NCBI RefSeq assembly: GCF_003244875.1
Contig: NZ_LXXZ01000058.1
Coordinates: forward strand, 62,001 to 126,000
DNA: 64,000 bases
From: Stenotrophomonas sepilia
GTDB taxonomy: Bacteria > Pseudomonadota > Gammaproteobacteria > Xanthomonadales > Xanthomonadaceae
Direction: 5' to 3'
In this document: piece after piece, positions 35,410-46,435 of the stretch
Numbering within the stretch: the stretch's first letter is position 1
How the letters are laid out: each line of letters begins with the position of its first letter
Translations under genes and position numbers: made by a program
Notes under the pieces: model-generated
Databases searched by the model: none
What the model saw: the letters and a program-made list of their open reading frames with translations, nothing else
Told to the model about the DNA's origin: nothing

Positions 35410-36804
35410 GTGATCAAGCCCCGTACCCCGCCCGGCACCCTTGAACTGCTGCCGCGCGAGCAGATTGCGTTCCAGCGCATGCTGGACGTGATCCGCCGCA
35501 ACTACGAGCGCTTCGGGTTCCTGCCGGTGGAGACGCCGGTGTTCGAGCTGTCCGACGTGCTGCTGACCAAGTCCGGCGGCGAGACCGAGCGCCAGGTGTA
35601 CTTCGTGCAGTCCACCGGTGCGCTGGCCAATGCGGCCGAATCGGGCGACCGTTCGCTGCCGGAGATGGCGCTGCGCTTCGACCTGACCGTGCCGCTGGCA
35701 CGCTACGTGGCCGAGCACGAACACGAACTCACCTTCCCGTTCCGTCGCTACCAGATGCAGCGCGTTTACCGCGGCGAGCGTGCTCAGCGCGGCCGTTTCC
35801 GCGAGTTCTACCAGTGCGACATCGACGTGATCGGCAAGGACAGCCTGAGCGTTCGCTATGATGCCGAAGTGCTGGCGGTCATCCACGCCGTGTTCTCGGA
35901 ACTGCGCATCGGTGACTTCAGCATCCAGCTGAACAACCGCAAGCTCATGCGCGGCTTCTTCGAGAGCCTGGGCGTGGCCGAAGGCGAGCGCCAGCTGGCG
36001 GTGCTGCGTGAAGTGGACAAGCTGGACAAGCGCGGCGCCGATTACGTGCGCGAGACGCTGGTGGGCGAGGGCTTCAACATCCCGGGCGAGCAGGTCGAGA
36101 AGATCCTGGCCTTTGTGGCCGTGCGTTCGCAGGGCCATGCCGATGCGCTGGCGCAGCTGGCCACGCTTGAAGCCGACGGCGGCTCTTCGGAAATCCTGCG
36201 CACCGGCGTGGCCGAGCTGCGCGAAGTGCTGCAGCTGGTGCAGGCGCTGGGTGTGCCGGAGAGCGCGTACTGCCTGAATTTCTCCATCGCGCGCGGCCTG
36301 GACTATTACACCGGCACCGTCTACGAGACCACGTTGACCGACCATCCGCAGATCGGCTCGATCTGTTCGGGCGGCCGCTACGAAGACCTGGCCAGCCACT
36401 ACAGCAAGTCGAAGCTGCCGGGCGTGGGCATCTCCATCGGCCTGTCGCGCCTGTTCTGGCAGCTGCGCGAAGCCGGCCTGATCGATGGCATCGAGGCCAG
36501 CAGCGTGCAGGCACTGGTGGCACTGATGGACGAGCAGGGCATGCCGCAGTCGCTGGACATCGCCCGCCGCCTGCGCGCCGGTGGCATCAACACCGAAGTG
36601 CAGATGGAGCCGAAGAAGATCGGCAAGCAGTTCCAGTACGCCGCAAAGGCGGGCATCCGCTTCGTGGTGCTGGCCGGTGAGGACGAGCTGGCGCGCGGCG
36701 TGGTGGCGGTGAAGGACCTGGTGCGCGAGCAGCAGTTCGAAGTCTCCCGCGATGAGCTGGCGAGCACTTTGCAGGTGGAGCTGGAGCAGTCCAAGGTGAT
36801 GTAA
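35410..36804 (+). CDS. hisS: Histidyl-tRNA synthetase
   Basis: A 464-residue class II aminoacyl-tRNA synthetase. Motif 2 region is [30 protein letters not shown], the histidine-specific [13 protein letters not shown] lies near 295, and the C-terminal anticodon domain (about 365-464) follows. A GTG start at 35410 has AGGAG about 9 nt upstream. It is separate from the his biosynthetic operon 420 bp downstream and is closed by a strong terminator. Confidence 0.96.
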   Translation: MIKPRTPPGTLELLPREQIAFQRMLDVIRRNYERFGFLPVETPVFELSDVLLTKSGGETERQVYFVQSTGALANAAESGDRSLPEMALRFDLTVPLARYVAEHEHELTFPFRRYQMQRVYRGERAQRGRFREFYQCDIDVIGKDSLSVRYDAEVLAVIHAVFSELRIGDFSIQLNNRKLMRGFFESLGVAEGERQLAVLREVDKLDKRGADYVRETLVGEGFNIPGEQVEKILAFVAVRSQGHADALAQLATLEADGGSSEILRTGVAELREVLQLVQALGVPESAYCLNFSIARGLDYYTGTVYETTLTDHPQIGSICSGGRYEDLASHYSKSKLPGVGISIGLSRLFWQLREAGLIDGIEASSVQALVALMDEQGMPQSLDIARRLRAGGINTEVQMEPKKIGKQFQYAAKAGIRFVVLAGEDELARGVVAVKDLVREQQFEVSRDELASTLQVELEQSKVM

Positions 36805-36834
36805 CGGCCACTGGCAGCATGCAACACTTCAAGG

Positions 36835-36861
36835 AAACGCCCACCAACCGGTGGGCGTTTT
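36835..36861 (+). terminator. Intrinsic terminator of hisS
   Basis: Perfect 11-bp stem AAACGCCCACC/GGTGGGCGTTT with an AACC loop, ending in TTTT. Confidence 0.92.
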
Positions 36862-37160
36862 CGTTTCCGGGCCCCGGCCGTCCCGACAGCTCGCGGCCAA
36901 CCGTCGAAGGCGGGGTGGGTCCGGTTGAGGGGGCGTGAGCCGCATAAATGCGGCGACCGAGCTTACATGGGTGAGGGCGCTTTGCTTGCGAAGCACTGCT
37001 TCGCAAGCGCCCGAACGCCCAGCCGCCAGCGGCTGGGCCGGGCCCCGGAGGGGTACTTGCAGCGCCCCCCTCAAGCGGATCCATCCCGCCAACCCTCGGA
37101 AACCAGCTTTGCTGTTGCTCTGGCTCTTGCCTCTGCGGGTGCAGGGCAGCAGCCCTGCCG
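36862..37160. repeat. Composite intergenic repeat region, no gene
   Basis: About 300 bp of stacked inverted repeats: GCTTGCGAAGC/GCTTCGCAAGC (36984-37008, 3-nt loop) and GCCCAGCCGC/GCGGCTGGGC (37017-37038, 2-nt loop). It also has GGTGGGTCCGGTTG, a TGCTGTTGCT tract and GCAGGGC...GCCCTGC. The last three, in the same arrangement, recur at 59940-60215, so this is a mosaic element. No coding potential is seen. Confidence 0.7.
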
Positions 37161-37176
37161 TACCCCAACTGACGAT

Positions 37177-37225
37177 TTGACGCACTGCGCAAGAATGCGC
37201 TAATGTACTAACGCGCTATTACATT
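37177..37225 (+). promoter_or_regulatory. his operon promoter and overlapping palindromic operator
   Basis: TTGACG (37177-37182), 18 bp, TAATGT (37201-37206) is a plausible promoter. A 24-bp imperfect palindrome at 37202-37225, arms AATGTA...TACATT with inner TA-CGCG-TA, covers the -10 and probable start site and ends one base before the ATG of the TrpR-like gene. It would block transcription when bound. Confidence 0.75.
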
Positions 37226-37226
37226 G

Positions 37227-37553
37227 ATGCATGGAAACAGCCCCGTGAAAGCCCGCCCCGAGATTGCCGCCAAAGACCCGAAGGCCGACCTGGAAGCCCT
37301 GGCCCTGGCCTTTGCCGCCCTGCGCGAGCCGGAGCAGGTGGAAGCCTTCCTGCGCGATCTGTGCACGCCGGCCGAACTGGAAGCCATGGCCGACCGCTGG
37401 AAAGTGGTGCCGTTGCTGCAGCAGGGCGTGCCGTATCGCGAGATCCACGAGCGCACCGGCGTGAGCGTGACCACCACCGGACGGGTGGCACGCACGCTTG
37501 AGCATGGCCATCGAGGCTATGCCGCTGCCATCGACCGCCTTGCTTCGCGCTGA
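37227..37553 (+). CDS. hisR: TrpR-like (YerC/YecD family) regulator of the his operon
   Basis: A 108-residue all-helical protein of the TrpR superfamily. It has [22 protein letters not shown], then the [27 protein letters not shown] (about 69-92). It is first in the his operon, 34 bp before hisG, and preceded by a palindromic operator. I infer a histidine-responsive autorepressor of the operon, analogous to TrpR. hisR as a TrpR-family histidine regulator in Xanthomonadales is, to my knowledge, a comparative-genomics prediction. The ATG at 37227 is preferred over a TTG one codon upstream. Confidence 0.82.
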   Translation: MHGNSPVKARPEIAAKDPKADLEALALAFAALREPEQVEAFLRDLCTPAELEAMADRWKVVPLLQQGVPYREIHERTGVSVTTTGRVARTLEHGHRGYAAAIDRLASR

Positions 37554-37587
37554 TCCGCGCCCCGTTCCGAACTTCGAGACCTCCCCC

Positions 37588-38499
37588 ATGAGTGCAACCC
37601 AGGCAGCGCCGGCACGAGACCGGCTGCGTATCGCCATCCAGAAGAGTGGCCGGCTGGCCGAGCCCGCCCGCAACCTGCTCAGCGCCTGTGGCCTGAGCTG
37701 GCGCGAAAGCCGTGACAAGTTGTTCTGCTACGGTGAATCGCTGCCGGTAGACCTCCTGCTGGTGCGCGACGACGACATCCCCGGCCTGATCGCTGACGGC
37801 GTCTGCGACCTCGGCATCGTCGGCCGCAATGAACTGGACGAGCAGGCCGCGGCACGCCGCCAGATCGGCCTGCCTGACGCCTATCAGGCGCTGCGCGGGC
37901 TGGGCTTCGGCCAGTGCCGGCTGATGCTGGCGGTGCCGGAGGAATGGCAGTGGCAGGGTCCGGCGCAGCTGGCCGGTACCCGCATCGCCACCAGCTACCC
38001 GGCCATCCTCACGCAGTGGCTGGCGGAGCAGGGCGTGGACGCGCAGGTGGTCGAATTGTCCGGTTCGGTGGAAATCGCCCCGCGCCTGGGCACTGCCGAC
38101 CTGATCTGTGATCTGGTCTCGAGCGGTGCCACGCTGCGCGCCAACCACTTGACCCCGGTACACAACCTGCTCGACAGCGAGGCGGTGCTGGCCGGTGCAG
38201 TACGAGTGCCGGATGATGCACGCGCTTCGCTGCGCGCGATGCTGCTGCGCCGACTCGATGGCGTGGTGCAGCGCCAGGACCGCAAGCTGCTGATGTTCCG
38301 CGCCAGCGAGGACCGCGTCGACGCGCTCGCGCAGTTGCTGGCCGATGCCGAGCCGCTGGTGCGGTTGCCGGCCGATGGCGGTGCGCTGCGCCTGCAGACC
38401 ATGTGCCCTGGCCCGCTGAGCTGGCAGCGCATGGAGGAACTCGAGCGCGCGGGTGCGCAGGGCCTGATGGTACTGAGCGTGGAGCGGTCGCTGGCATGA
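37588..38499 (+). CDS. hisG: ATP phosphoribosyltransferase, long form
   Basis: A 303-residue enzyme for the first step of histidine synthesis, joining ATP and PRPP. The catalytic domains run to about 225 ([48 protein letters not shown] with the PRPP loop). The C-terminal ACT-like domain (about 225-303) is the histidine feedback site of the long form, so no HisZ is needed and none is seen. The start at 37588 is the first ATG before the conserved core. It overlaps hisD by ATGA. Confidence 0.96.
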   Translation: MSATQAAPARDRLRIAIQKSGRLAEPARNLLSACGLSWRESRDKLFCYGESLPVDLLLVRDDDIPGLIADGVCDLGIVGRNELDEQAAARRQIGLPDAYQALRGLGFGQCRLMLAVPEEWQWQGPAQLAGTRIATSYPAILTQWLAEQGVDAQVVELSGSVEIAPRLGTADLICDLVSSGATLRANHLTPVHNLLDSEAVLAGAVRVPDDARASLRAMLLRRLDGVVQRQDRKLLMFRASEDRVDALAQLLADAEPLVRLPADGGALRLQTMCPGPLSWQRMEELERAGAQGLMVLSVERSLA

Positions 38500-39791
38500 A
38501 CCGTCTGATCTGGTCCCGACTTGATGAGGCCGCGCGCAGCGCGGCATTGACCCGCCCGGTGCAGACCGTGGCGCAGCAGACCCGCGACGCGGTGGCGACG
38601 CTGATTGCACAGGTGCGCGCGCAGGGCGACGACGCGCTGCGTGCGATCACCGCACGCTTCGATGGTGTCGAACTGTCGTCCTTTGAAGTGAGCGAAGCCG
38701 AGTTCGCGGCGGCCGAAGCCGCTGTCCCCGCCGAACTGCGCCAGGCCATGGTGGACGCCGCCGAGCGCATCGCCCGCTTCCACGCCGCCGGCATGGGCAA
38801 GGGATACGCAGTTGAAACCGCGCCAGGCGTGGTCTGCGAACGCATGCTGCGCCCGATCGGGCGGGTGGGCCTGTACGTGCCGGCCGGCAGCGCGCCGCTG
38901 CCGTCTACCGCGCTGATGCTGGGCGTTCCGGCACAGCTGGCCGGCTGCCCGCAGGTGGTGCTGTGCACGCCGCCGCGAGCCGATGGCAGCGCAGACCCGG
39001 CCGTACTGGTGGCGGCGCGGCTGACCGGCGTGCAGCGCGTGTTCAAGCTGGGCGGCGCGCAGGCGATCGCTGCCATGGCCTATGGCACCGCAAGCATTCC
39101 CGCCTGCGACAAGCTGTTCGGGCCGGGCAACAGCTTCGTGACCGAAGCGAAGCAGCAGGTCGCACAGGAGGGCGCCGCCGCCATCGACATGCCGGCCGGT
39201 CCTTCGGAGGTGCTGGTGATTGCCGATGCCGGTGCCAATCCGGCGTTCGTGGCCGCCGACCTGCTGTCGCAGGCCGAACACGGCCCGGATTCGCAGGTGC
39301 TGCTGCTGACCGACGATGCCGGGATGCTGGCGGCGGTCGAGGCTGAGGTCGAGCGCCAGGTGGCCCTGCTGCCGCGCGAGCAGATTGCGCGCCAGGCGCT
39401 GTCAGCGTCGCGCCTGATCCAGGTCGATTCGCTGGAGGAAGCCTTCGCGATCAGCAACCGCTATGCGCCGGAGCACCTGATCCTGGCACTGCGTGATCCG
39501 CGCGCGTGGCTGGACAAGGTGCAGGCGGCCGGCTCGGTGTTCCTGGGGGATTACACGCCCGAAGCACTGGGTGACTACTGCAGCGGCACCAACCACGTGC
39601 TGCCCACCGCCGGTGCCGCACGTGCCTACAGCGGCGTCAGCGTTGCCAGCTTCCAGAACCTGATCAGCGTGCAGAGCGCCAGTGCCGCCGGCCTGGCCGC
39701 GATCGGCGGCTGCGCGCGCATCATCGCCAGCGCCGAAGGCCTGGATGCCCACGAGCGTGCGGTGGCATTGCGCATGGAGGTGGCGGCATGA
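38496..39791 (+). CDS. hisD: Histidinol dehydrogenase
   Basis: A 431-residue Zn2+/NAD+ enzyme converting histidinol to histidine in two oxidations. Signatures: [65 protein letters not shown] (metal and catalytic His/Gln) and [17 protein letters not shown]. Starts in ATGA with hisG and ends in ATGA with hisC. Confidence 0.97.
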   Translation: MNRLIWSRLDEAARSAALTRPVQTVAQQTRDAVATLIAQVRAQGDDALRAITARFDGVELSSFEVSEAEFAAAEAAVPAELRQAMVDAAERIARFHAAGMGKGYAVETAPGVVCERMLRPIGRVGLYVPAGSAPLPSTALMLGVPAQLAGCPQVVLCTPPRADGSADPAVLVAARLTGVQRVFKLGGAQAIAAMAYGTASIPACDKLFGPGNSFVTEAKQQVAQEGAAAIDMPAGPSEVLVIADAGANPAFVAADLLSQAEHGPDSQVLLLTDDAGMLAAVEAEVERQVALLPREQIARQALSASRLIQVDSLEEAFAISNRYAPEHLILALRDPRAWLDKVQAAGSVFLGDYTPEALGDYCSGTNHVLPTAGAARAYSGVSVASFQNLISVQSASAAGLAAIGGCARIIASAEGLDAHERAVALRMEVAA

Positions 39792-40882
39792 GCGCGGCTA
39801 TCGAGGATGTGCTGGCGCTGGTACGCCCGGATCTGCAGGCGTTCGCCGGCTACAGCTCGGCACGCAGTGCGGCGGTGCAGGGCGAGGTCTGGTTGAACGC
39901 CAACGAGTCGGCCTGGGCCAATCCGGCCGATGCGGCTGGCAGCAGCCGGCGCTATCCGGAGCCGCAACCGTTGGCGTTGCGCGAAGGCTTGGCGGCGCTG
40001 TACGGCGTGACGCCGCAGCAGCTGCTGGTCGGCCGCGGCAGCGACGAGGCCATTGATCTGCTGGTACGCGCGCTGTGCGTGCCGGGTCGCGATGGCGTGC
40101 TGGTCACGCCGCCGGTGTTCGGCATGTACGCCGTCTGCGCGCGCCTGCAGGGTGCCGCATTGATTGAAGTGCCGCTGGTGGACAGCGAGGATGGCCTGCG
40201 CGCCGATCTGGATGCGGTGATCGATGCGGCCAAGGCGCAGGGTGCCAAGCTGGTGTTCCTGTGCGCACCGTCGAACCCGGCCGGCAGTGACATCGCCTTG
40301 GAGGAGGTCGAGCGTGTGGCGGTTGCGCTGCGCGGGCAGGCGCTGGTGGTGGTGGACGAGGCCTATGTGGAGTACGCAGGGCGCGCATCGGCCACCACGC
40401 TTCTGGCCGCACACGCCAACCTGGCGGTACTGCGCACCTTGTCCAAGGCGCACGCGCTGGCTGCTGCCCGTATCGGCACCCTGATGGCCGCCCCGGAGCT
40501 GATTGCTGTGCTGCGCCGCTGCCAGGCGCCGTACCCGGTGCCGACGCCGTGCGCGGAACTGGCGGTACAGGCGCTGCAACCCGCCACGCTGGCCAGGACC
40601 GCCGAACGCGTAGCCACGGTGATTGCCGAGCGCGAACGCCTGCGCGTGGCGCTGCTGGGCCTGCCCGGCGTGCGTCGCGTCTACCGCTCATCCGGCAACT
40701 ACCTGCTGGTCCGCTTCGCCGATGCCCAGGCCGCGTTCGATACGCTGCTGGCTGCGGGCGTGGTGGTGCGTGACCAGCGCGCCGCGCCGCAGCTGGGCGA
40801 TGCCCTGCGCATCAGCATCGGCAGCCCCGAAGAAAACGACCGCGTGCTTGCGGCCCTGTCGGCGCGGAGGGCCGCAGCATGA
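39788..40882 (+). CDS. hisC: Histidinol-phosphate aminotransferase
   Basis: A 364-residue fold-type I PLP enzyme that transaminates imidazole-acetol phosphate with glutamate. It has [11 protein letters not shown], the cofactor region [28 protein letters not shown] and the PLP Lys in [14 protein letters not shown] (about 220). Coupled by 4-bp overlaps to hisD and hisB. Confidence 0.96.
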   Translation: MSAAIEDVLALVRPDLQAFAGYSSARSAAVQGEVWLNANESAWANPADAAGSSRRYPEPQPLALREGLAALYGVTPQQLLVGRGSDEAIDLLVRALCVPGRDGVLVTPPVFGMYAVCARLQGAALIEVPLVDSEDGLRADLDAVIDAAKAQGAKLVFLCAPSNPAGSDIALEEVERVAVALRGQALVVVDEAYVEYAGRASATTLLAAHANLAVLRTLSKAHALAAARIGTLMAAPELIAVLRRCQAPYPVPTPCAELAVQALQPATLARTAERVATVIAERERLRVALLGLPGVRRVYRSSGNYLLVRFADAQAAFDTLLAAGVVVRDQRAAPQLGDALRISIGSPEENDRVLAALSARRAAA

Positions 40883-41952
40883 CCCCGATCCTGTTCATCG
40901 ATCGCGACGGCACCCTCATCGAGGAGCCGGCCGATTTCCAGATCGACGCCTACGAAAAGCTGCGCTTCGTGCCGCAGGTGATCCCGGCCCTGCTAAAGCT
41001 GCGTGATGCCGGCTACCAGTTCGTGATCGTCACCAACCAGGACGGCCTGGGCAGCGACAGCTACCCACGCGCCAGCTTCGATGGCCCCAACGACCTGATG
41101 CTGCAGATCTTCGAGAGCCAGGGCATCACCTTCCGTGACGTGCTGATCGACTGCAGCTGGCCGCAGGACAATGCGCCGACCCGCAAGCCGGGCATCGGCC
41201 TGATGACTGGCTACCTGCAGGACCGCAGCATCGACTGGGCACGCTCGGCCATGGTTGGCGACCGCATCACCGACCTGCAGTTCGCCGACAACCTCAACAT
41301 CCGGGGCTTCCAGTTGCGTACCGAACAGTTCGGTGGCGAATGGGACTGGCCGGGCATCGCGCACGCGCTGGCCGACGCGCCGCGCACCGCCGTGGTCCAG
41401 CGCAACACCAAAGAAACGAAGATCCGCGTTGAGCTGGACCTGGATCGCGCCGGTGATGCGCGCATCGCCACCGGCCTGCCGTTCTTCGACCACATGCTCG
41501 AACAGATCGGCAAGCACGGCGGCTTCGCCCTCGATATCCAGGCCGAGGGTGACCTGCACATCGATGAGCACCACACCATCGAGGACACCGGGCTGGCCCT
41601 GGGCCAGGCCCTGCGCGAGGCGCTGGGCGACAAGCGCGGCATCGGCCGCTACGGCTTCACCCTGCCGATGGACGAGACCCTGGCCAGCGCCGCGCTGGAC
41701 TTCAGCGGCCGCCCGTACTTCGTGTTCGAGGGCGAGTTCAAGCGCGAGCGGGTGGGCGACATGCCGACCGAGCTGGTGCCGCACTTCTTCCGTTCGCTGT
41801 GCGATGCCAGTGGCCTGAACCTCAACCTGCAGGTACGCGGCGACAACGATCACCACAAGGTGGAGGCCTGCTTCAAGGCGCTGGCGCGCGCACTGCGCCC
41901 GGCGCTGGCCCGGCAGGGCACGGCACTGCCGAGCACCAAGGGGGCATTGTGA
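40879..41952 (+). CDS. hisB: Bifunctional histidinol-phosphatase / imidazoleglycerol-phosphate dehydratase
   Basis: A 357-residue fusion. The N-terminal HAD phosphatase (about 1-165) starts [12 protein letters not shown] and has [13 protein letters not shown]. The C-terminal dehydratase (about 168-357) has [32 protein letters not shown] and [14 protein letters not shown], with metal-binding His. It catalyses steps 6 and 8 of the pathway, as in E. coli. Ends overlapping the GTG of hisH (GTGA). Confidence 0.97.
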   Translation: MTPILFIDRDGTLIEEPADFQIDAYEKLRFVPQVIPALLKLRDAGYQFVIVTNQDGLGSDSYPRASFDGPNDLMLQIFESQGITFRDVLIDCSWPQDNAPTRKPGIGLMTGYLQDRSIDWARSAMVGDRITDLQFADNLNIRGFQLRTEQFGGEWDWPGIAHALADAPRTAVVQRNTKETKIRVELDLDRAGDARIATGLPFFDHMLEQIGKHGGFALDIQAEGDLHIDEHHTIEDTGLALGQALREALGDKRGIGRYGFTLPMDETLASAALDFSGRPYFVFEGEFKRERVGDMPTELVPHFFRSLCDASGLNLNLQVRGDNDHHKVEACFKALARALRPALARQGTALPSTKGAL

Positions 41953-42551
41953 GCGACGTCGCGCTGATCGATGCCGGAGGTGCCAACCTGGGCTCGGTGC
42001 GCTACGCACTGGAGCGCCTGGGCGCGACGGTGCGGCTGGTGCGCGACGCGGACGGCCTGGTGGGGGCGCGGCGGGTGATCCTGCCCGGCGTCGGCGCCGC
42101 CAGTCCCGGCATGCAGCGATTGCACGCGCAGGGCCTGGTGGAGCCGTTGCAGCGGCTGGAGGTGCCGCTGATGGGCATCTGTCTTGGCATGCAGTTGCTG
42201 TTCGAACGCTCCGAGGAAGCGGGCGTAGAGACACTGGGACTGATTCCGGGCGTGGTGCGCAAGCTGGTGCCGGCCTGTGGCATCCGCGTGCCGCACATGG
42301 GCTGGAACCGCCTGCTGCCGCTACGTGAGTCGCTGCTGTTGCAGGGTGTGCCGGAACGCGCCAGCGCCTACTTCGTACACAGCTATGCGGCACCCTTGAA
42401 TACCCACACCGTCGCTGCCTGCGACCACGGCGGGCTGTTCACCGCCGTGGTGGAGCAGGGGCGTTACTACGGCGCGCAGTTCCATCCCGAACGTTCCGGC
42501 GAAACCGGCTCGCTGATGCTGCGCAATTTCCTCGAGGGCACTGCTGCATGA
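41949..42551 (+). CDS. hisH: Imidazole glycerol phosphate synthase, glutamine amidotransferase subunit
   Basis: A 200-residue class I amidotransferase. The nucleophile Cys is in [12 protein letters not shown] (about 79), and His/Glu of the triad are in AQFHPERSG near 178-182. It supplies ammonia to HisF. The GTG start at 41949 overlaps hisB by 4 bp, and its end overlaps hisA by ATGA. Confidence 0.97.
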   Translation: MSDVALIDAGGANLGSVRYALERLGATVRLVRDADGLVGARRVILPGVGAASPGMQRLHAQGLVEPLQRLEVPLMGICLGMQLLFERSEEAGVETLGLIPGVVRKLVPACGIRVPHMGWNRLLPLRESLLLQGVPERASAYFVHSYAAPLNTHTVAACDHGGLFTAVVEQGRYYGAQFHPERSGETGSLMLRNFLEGTAA

Positions 42552-43282
42552 GTTTCATCGTCTACCCCGCGCTGGATATCCGCGATGGCCGCGTGGTGCG
42601 GCTGCGCCAGGGCGACTACGCGCAGGAAACCTCCTACGGCGACGATCCGCTGCCGCGCGCGCAGGCCTTCGCCGCGCAGGGCGCGCAGTGGATGCATCTG
42701 GTCGACCTGGATGCTGCACGCGCTGGTGGCTATACGCTGGCGCCGCTGCTGGCGGCGATCCGCGCGCAGGCGCCGCTGCAGGTGCAGACCGGTGGTGGCG
42801 TGCGTGGCCGCGACGATGTGGCGCGCATCCTTGATGCTGGTGCCGGCCGCGTGGTGGTCGGTTCGCTGGCGGTGCGTCGTCCCGATGAAGTGGTCGGCTG
42901 GCTGGAGGAATTCGGCGCCGAGCGCATCACGATTGCGCTGGACGCGCGCCAGGACGCACAGGGGCAGTGGCAGCTGCCGGTGCACGGCTGGACCGAGAAC
43001 GCCGGGGTGACCCTGGATGACCTGGCCCAGCGCTACGCGCGCGCCGGCATGCGCCATCTCTTGTGCACCGACATCGCCCGCGACGGCATGCTGGCCGGGC
43101 CCAATATCGGCCTCTACCAGCACCTGTCGGCCTTGCTGCCGGGGGTGGCGGTGCAGGCGTCCGGCGGCATCCGTGACGTGGCCGATGTGGCCGAGGCGCG
43201 TGCCGCCGGCTGCGGTGGTGCGATTCTCGGCAAGGCCCTGCTGGAGCAGCGCATGGACCTGGCGGAGGCGCTGGCATGTTGA
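42548..43282 (+). CDS. hisA: ProFAR isomerase
   Basis: A 244-residue (beta/alpha)8 barrel that isomerises the ribosyl arm of ProFAR. It has [19 protein letters not shown] with the catalytic Asp, [21 protein letters not shown] and the second-half [24 protein letters not shown]. Ends overlapping hisF by 7 bp. Confidence 0.97.
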   Translation: MSFIVYPALDIRDGRVVRLRQGDYAQETSYGDDPLPRAQAFAAQGAQWMHLVDLDAARAGGYTLAPLLAAIRAQAPLQVQTGGGVRGRDDVARILDAGAGRVVVGSLAVRRPDEVVGWLEEFGAERITIALDARQDAQGQWQLPVHGWTENAGVTLDDLAQRYARAGMRHLLCTDIARDGMLAGPNIGLYQHLSALLPGVAVQASGGIRDVADVAEARAAGCGGAILGKALLEQRMDLAEALAC

Positions 43283-44052
43283 GCCGCCGCATCATTCCCT
43301 GCCTCGACGTGCGCGATGGCCGCGTGGTCAAGGGCGTGCGCTTCCGCGACCACGTCGACATGGGCGACATCGCTGAGTTGGCGCAGCGCTATCGCGACCA
43401 AGGGGCGGACGAGCTGGTGTTCTATGACATCGGCGCCAGCCCCGAGGCGCGTTCGGTCGACGTTGCCTGGATCGAGCGCATCGCGCGGCTGATCGACATT
43501 CCGTTCTGCGTGGCCGGGGGCATCGACAGCGTGGAAACCGCGCGTCGCGTGTTGTTCGCCGGTGCCGACAAGGTGTCGATCAACTCCCCCGCGCTGGGCC
43601 GCCCGGAACTGATCACTGAACTGGCCGACGAGTTCGGCGTGCAATGCGTGGTGGTCGGTGTCGATTCGGTGCGCGAAGCGGATGGCCAATGGCGGGTGCG
43701 CCGCTTCAGCGGAGACCCGGACAAGACCCAGGCGGTGCCACTGCGCACCCTTGACTGGATTGTCGAGGCGCAACGTCGGGGCGCCGGTGAGATCGTGCTG
43801 AACTGCATGGACAGCGATGGCGTGCGCCGCGGCTACGATGTCGCACAGTTGCAGCAGGCGCGGGCACTGTGCCAGGTGCCACTGATCGCCTCCGGTGGCG
43901 CCGGTGCGATGGAGCACTTCGCCGAAGCCTTTGACCAGGCCGACGTCGATGGTGCGCTGGCGGCGAGCGTGTTCCACAGCGGCGCCATCGCCATTCCGGA
44001 ATTGAAGCGCTACCTGCGCGGACAGCAGATCGAGGTGCGGGATGTCTATTGA
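43276..44052 (+). CDS. hisF: Imidazole glycerol phosphate synthase, cyclase subunit
   Basis: A 258-residue (beta/alpha)8 barrel that uses ammonia from HisH to form IGP and AICAR. It has [20 protein letters not shown] with the catalytic Asp, [26 protein letters not shown] and [14 protein letters not shown]. It overlaps hisA by 7 bp and hisI by 11 bp, so all three are translationally linked. Confidence 0.97.
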   Translation: MLSRRIIPCLDVRDGRVVKGVRFRDHVDMGDIAELAQRYRDQGADELVFYDIGASPEARSVDVAWIERIARLIDIPFCVAGGIDSVETARRVLFAGADKVSINSPALGRPELITELADEFGVQCVVVGVDSVREADGQWRVRRFSGDPDKTQAVPLRTLDWIVEAQRRGAGEIVLNCMDSDGVRRGYDVAQLQQARALCQVPLIASGGAGAMEHFAEAFDQADVDGALAASVFHSGAIAIPELKRYLRGQQIEVRDVY

Positions 44053-44662
44053 AGTCAGGCCTTCGTTGGACGCATTGCAGGCACTGGACTGGGGCAAGGG
44101 TGACGGCCTGCTGCCGGCCGTGGTGCAGGATGCCGATACGCTGCAGGTGCTGATGCTGGGCTATGTCAGCGCAGGATCGCTGGCGGCCACGCTGGCCGTC
44201 GGCCACATGACGTTCTTCAGCCGCAGCAAGCAGCGGTTGTGGACCAAGGGCGAGCAGTCCGGCAACGTGCTGGTGGTGCAATCGATCAGCGTCGACTGTG
44301 ACGCCGACACGCTGCTGGTGATGGCACGGCCGGCCGGGCCGACCTGCCACACGGGTGCGGAGAGCTGTTTCGACCAGGCGCCGAAGGACTTCCTGGGCGG
44401 GCTGGGCCAGTTGGTCGCGATGCGTGAGGCGCAGCGCCCACCGGGCAGCTATACGACCCGCCTGTTCGAGGGCGGCATCCGCCGCATCGCACAGAAGGTG
44501 GGTGAGGAGGGGGTGGAGACCGCGCTGGCGGCGGTTGCGCAGGATGACGAGGCGCTGCTCGGTGAGGCTTCGGACCTGCTGTACCACCTGCTGGTACTGC
44601 TGCGCGCGCGCGGTCTGTCGCTGGACGATGCGCGGGCGGTGCTGGAAAAACGCCATCGTTGA
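44042..44662 (+). CDS. hisIE: Phosphoribosyl-AMP cyclohydrolase / phosphoribosyl-ATP pyrophosphatase
   Basis: A 206-residue fusion. The cyclohydrolase domain (about 1-115) has [20 protein letters not shown] and [20 protein letters not shown] with metal Cys. The pyrophosphatase domain (about 120-206) has [20 protein letters not shown] and [10 protein letters not shown]. It is the last gene of the his operon, followed by an inverted repeat pair. Confidence 0.96.
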   Translation: MSIEVRPSLDALQALDWGKGDGLLPAVVQDADTLQVLMLGYVSAGSLAATLAVGHMTFFSRSKQRLWTKGEQSGNVLVVQSISVDCDADTLLVMARPAGPTCHTGAESCFDQAPKDFLGGLGQLVAMREAQRPPGSYTTRLFEGGIRRIAQKVGEEGVETALAAVAQDDEALLGEASDLLYHLLVLLRARGLSLDDARAVLEKRHR

Positions 44663-44668
44663 AGCGTG

Positions 44669-44742
44669 GTAGTGCCGGCCGCTGGCCGGCAACCTCATCA
44701 TCTTCGGGCATCGAGGGGCTGCCGGCCAGCGGCCGGCACTAC
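44669..44742. repeat. Inverted pair of GTAG repeats, GCCGGCC subtype
   Basis: GTAG-TGCCGGCC-GC-TGGCCGGCA on the plus strand (44669-44691) faces the same on the minus strand (44720-44742), 6 bp after hisIE. It is a likely transcript end. A half SMAG copy (GCTCGGCTCTAC, 44767-44778) follows upstream of the next gene. Confidence 0.85.
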
Positions 44743-44810
44743 CCGCTGGAAATGCAGGCGGGCATCGCTCGGCTCTACAATACCGCGTCTCTTTCTGCTG
44801 GATCTCTCCC

Positions 44811-46400
44811 ATGAAACTGCCTGCCGCCTGGCTGTGCTGCCTGTTGCTGACCTCGCCGGCCTGGGCTGCGGACACCGTGGTCACCGGCAAGGTCTATCTG
44901 GAGCGTGACGGCAAGCCGGGCCGCGGTGCGACCGATCCGGGCCTGGCCGGGGTGCAGGTCTCCAACGGCGAGGCCATCGTCAAGACCGCCGCCGACGGCA
45001 GCTACAGCCTGCCGGTGCGCGACGGCCAGACCGTGTTCGTGATCAAGCCCGATGCGTATTCGTTCCCGAAGGCGGCAGACGGCCTGCCTTCGTTCTGGCG
45101 CCACTTCCGCCCGAACGGCTCGCCGGCGCTGAAGTACGGCGGCATCGCCGCCACCAGCGATGTCACCCGCAACTGGGATTTCGCGCTGCAGCCGGATCGC
45201 CATGACAGCCGTCGCGGCTTCCAGATGCTGGTCTTCACCGACTCCCAGACCGCCAGCCTGAAGGACATCGGCTACTACCAGCAGTCGATCGTGTCGCCGC
45301 TGGTCGGCCAGACCAAGGCGCGCATGGGCACCACCTTGGGTGACATCGTCAACGATGACCTGACCCTGTATCCGGCAATCAACAAGGTCACTACGTCGCT
45401 GGGCGTGCCGTGGTTCCATGTGCCGGGCAATCACGATCTCGATTTCGATGCCGCCAGCGATGAGCATTCGCTGGACAGCTGGCGCAATATCTACGGCCCG
45501 GATACCTACGCGGTGGAAGAGGGCGGTGCCAGTTTCGTGTTCCTCGATGACGTGGTGTATGACCCCAACGCAAGGCCGAAGTATGTCGGTGGCCTGCGCG
45601 AAGACCAGTTCGCTTTCCTTGCCAGCTACCTGAAGGGCCTGCACAAGGACCGCCTGCTGGTGCTGGGCATGCACATCCCGCTGTTCGACGCCGCGCCGGG
45701 GCGCGAGACCTTCCGTCATGCTGACCGCCAGCGCCTGTTCGACCTGCTGAAGGACTTCCGCAACGTGCTGGTGCTCAGTGGCCACAGCCACACCCAGCAG
45801 CACGTCTACCACGGCAAGGCCGACGGCTGGAACGGTGACAAGCCGCTGCACGAATACAACGTCGGTGCCAACTGCGGTGCGTTCTGGTCGGGGGTGAAGG
45901 ATGCCGCCGGCGTGCCGGACAGCACCATGAGTGATGGCACGCCAAAGGGCTACGCGTTGCTGGACGTCGCCGCCAATGGCAGCTACAGACTGCAGTACCG
46001 CGTGGCCGGCAAGCCGGCCAGCGAGCAGATCGGCCTGCATGCACCAAAGGTGCTGCGCCAGGGGGCCTATCCGGCGTGGGGTGTGTACGCCAACGTCTAC
46101 ATGGGCGAGGACGCCAGCGTGGTCGAGTACCGCGTTGATGGCGGCGCATGGCAGCCGATGAAGCAGGTCAGCCAGCCCGACCCGCGCCTGATGGTAGAGA
46201 ACGTGGCCGACGATCTGGCTGACAGCCTGCGTGGCTACGACCGCTCGCCGGAGGCCACCGCTTCGCCGCACCTGTGGCGTGGGGCGTTGCCGACCGACCT
46301 GGCCGTGGGCAGCCACAAGGTAGAGGTACGCTCCACCCAGCCCGATGGCGTGGTGTTCACCGCCACCACCCGCTACAGCCTGCAGACTGCCCAGCCCTGA
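44811..46400 (+). CDS. Secreted calcineurin-like metallophosphoesterase
   Basis: 529 residues with signal peptide (about 1-20, cleaved at AWA/AD). A beta-rich N-terminal domain (about 22-130) of the SdrD-B/carboxypeptidase-regulatory type is followed by the phosphoesterase core. The metal-site motifs are FTDSQ, GDIVNDD, PGNHDLDF and SGHSHTQQH. A C-terminal beta domain (about 390-525) is typical of the periplasmic members with a metallophos_N-core-C layout. It lies next to the 46436 gene and may form a unit with it. Substrate unknown. Confidence 0.88.
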   Translation: MKLPAAWLCCLLLTSPAWAADTVVTGKVYLERDGKPGRGATDPGLAGVQVSNGEAIVKTAADGSYSLPVRDGQTVFVIKPDAYSFPKAADGLPSFWRHFRPNGSPALKYGGIAATSDVTRNWDFALQPDRHDSRRGFQMLVFTDSQTASLKDIGYYQQSIVSPLVGQTKARMGTTLGDIVNDDLTLYPAINKVTTSLGVPWFHVPGNHDLDFDAASDEHSLDSWRNIYGPDTYAVEEGGASFVFLDDVVYDPNARPKYVGGLREDQFAFLASYLKGLHKDRLLVLGMHIPLFDAAPGRETFRHADRQRLFDLLKDFRNVLVLSGHSHTQQHVYHGKADGWNGDKPLHEYNVGANCGAFWSGVKDAAGVPDSTMSDGTPKGYALLDVAANGSYRLQYRVAGKPASEQIGLHAPKVLRQGAYPAWGVYANVYMGEDASVVEYRVDGGAWQPMKQVSQPDPRLMVENVADDLADSLRGYDRSPEATASPHLWRGALPTDLAVGSHKVEVRSTQPDGVVFTATTRYSLQTAQP

Positions 46401-46435
46401 CACGCCGCAAGGCCTCTCCAGCGAAAGGACCCCGC

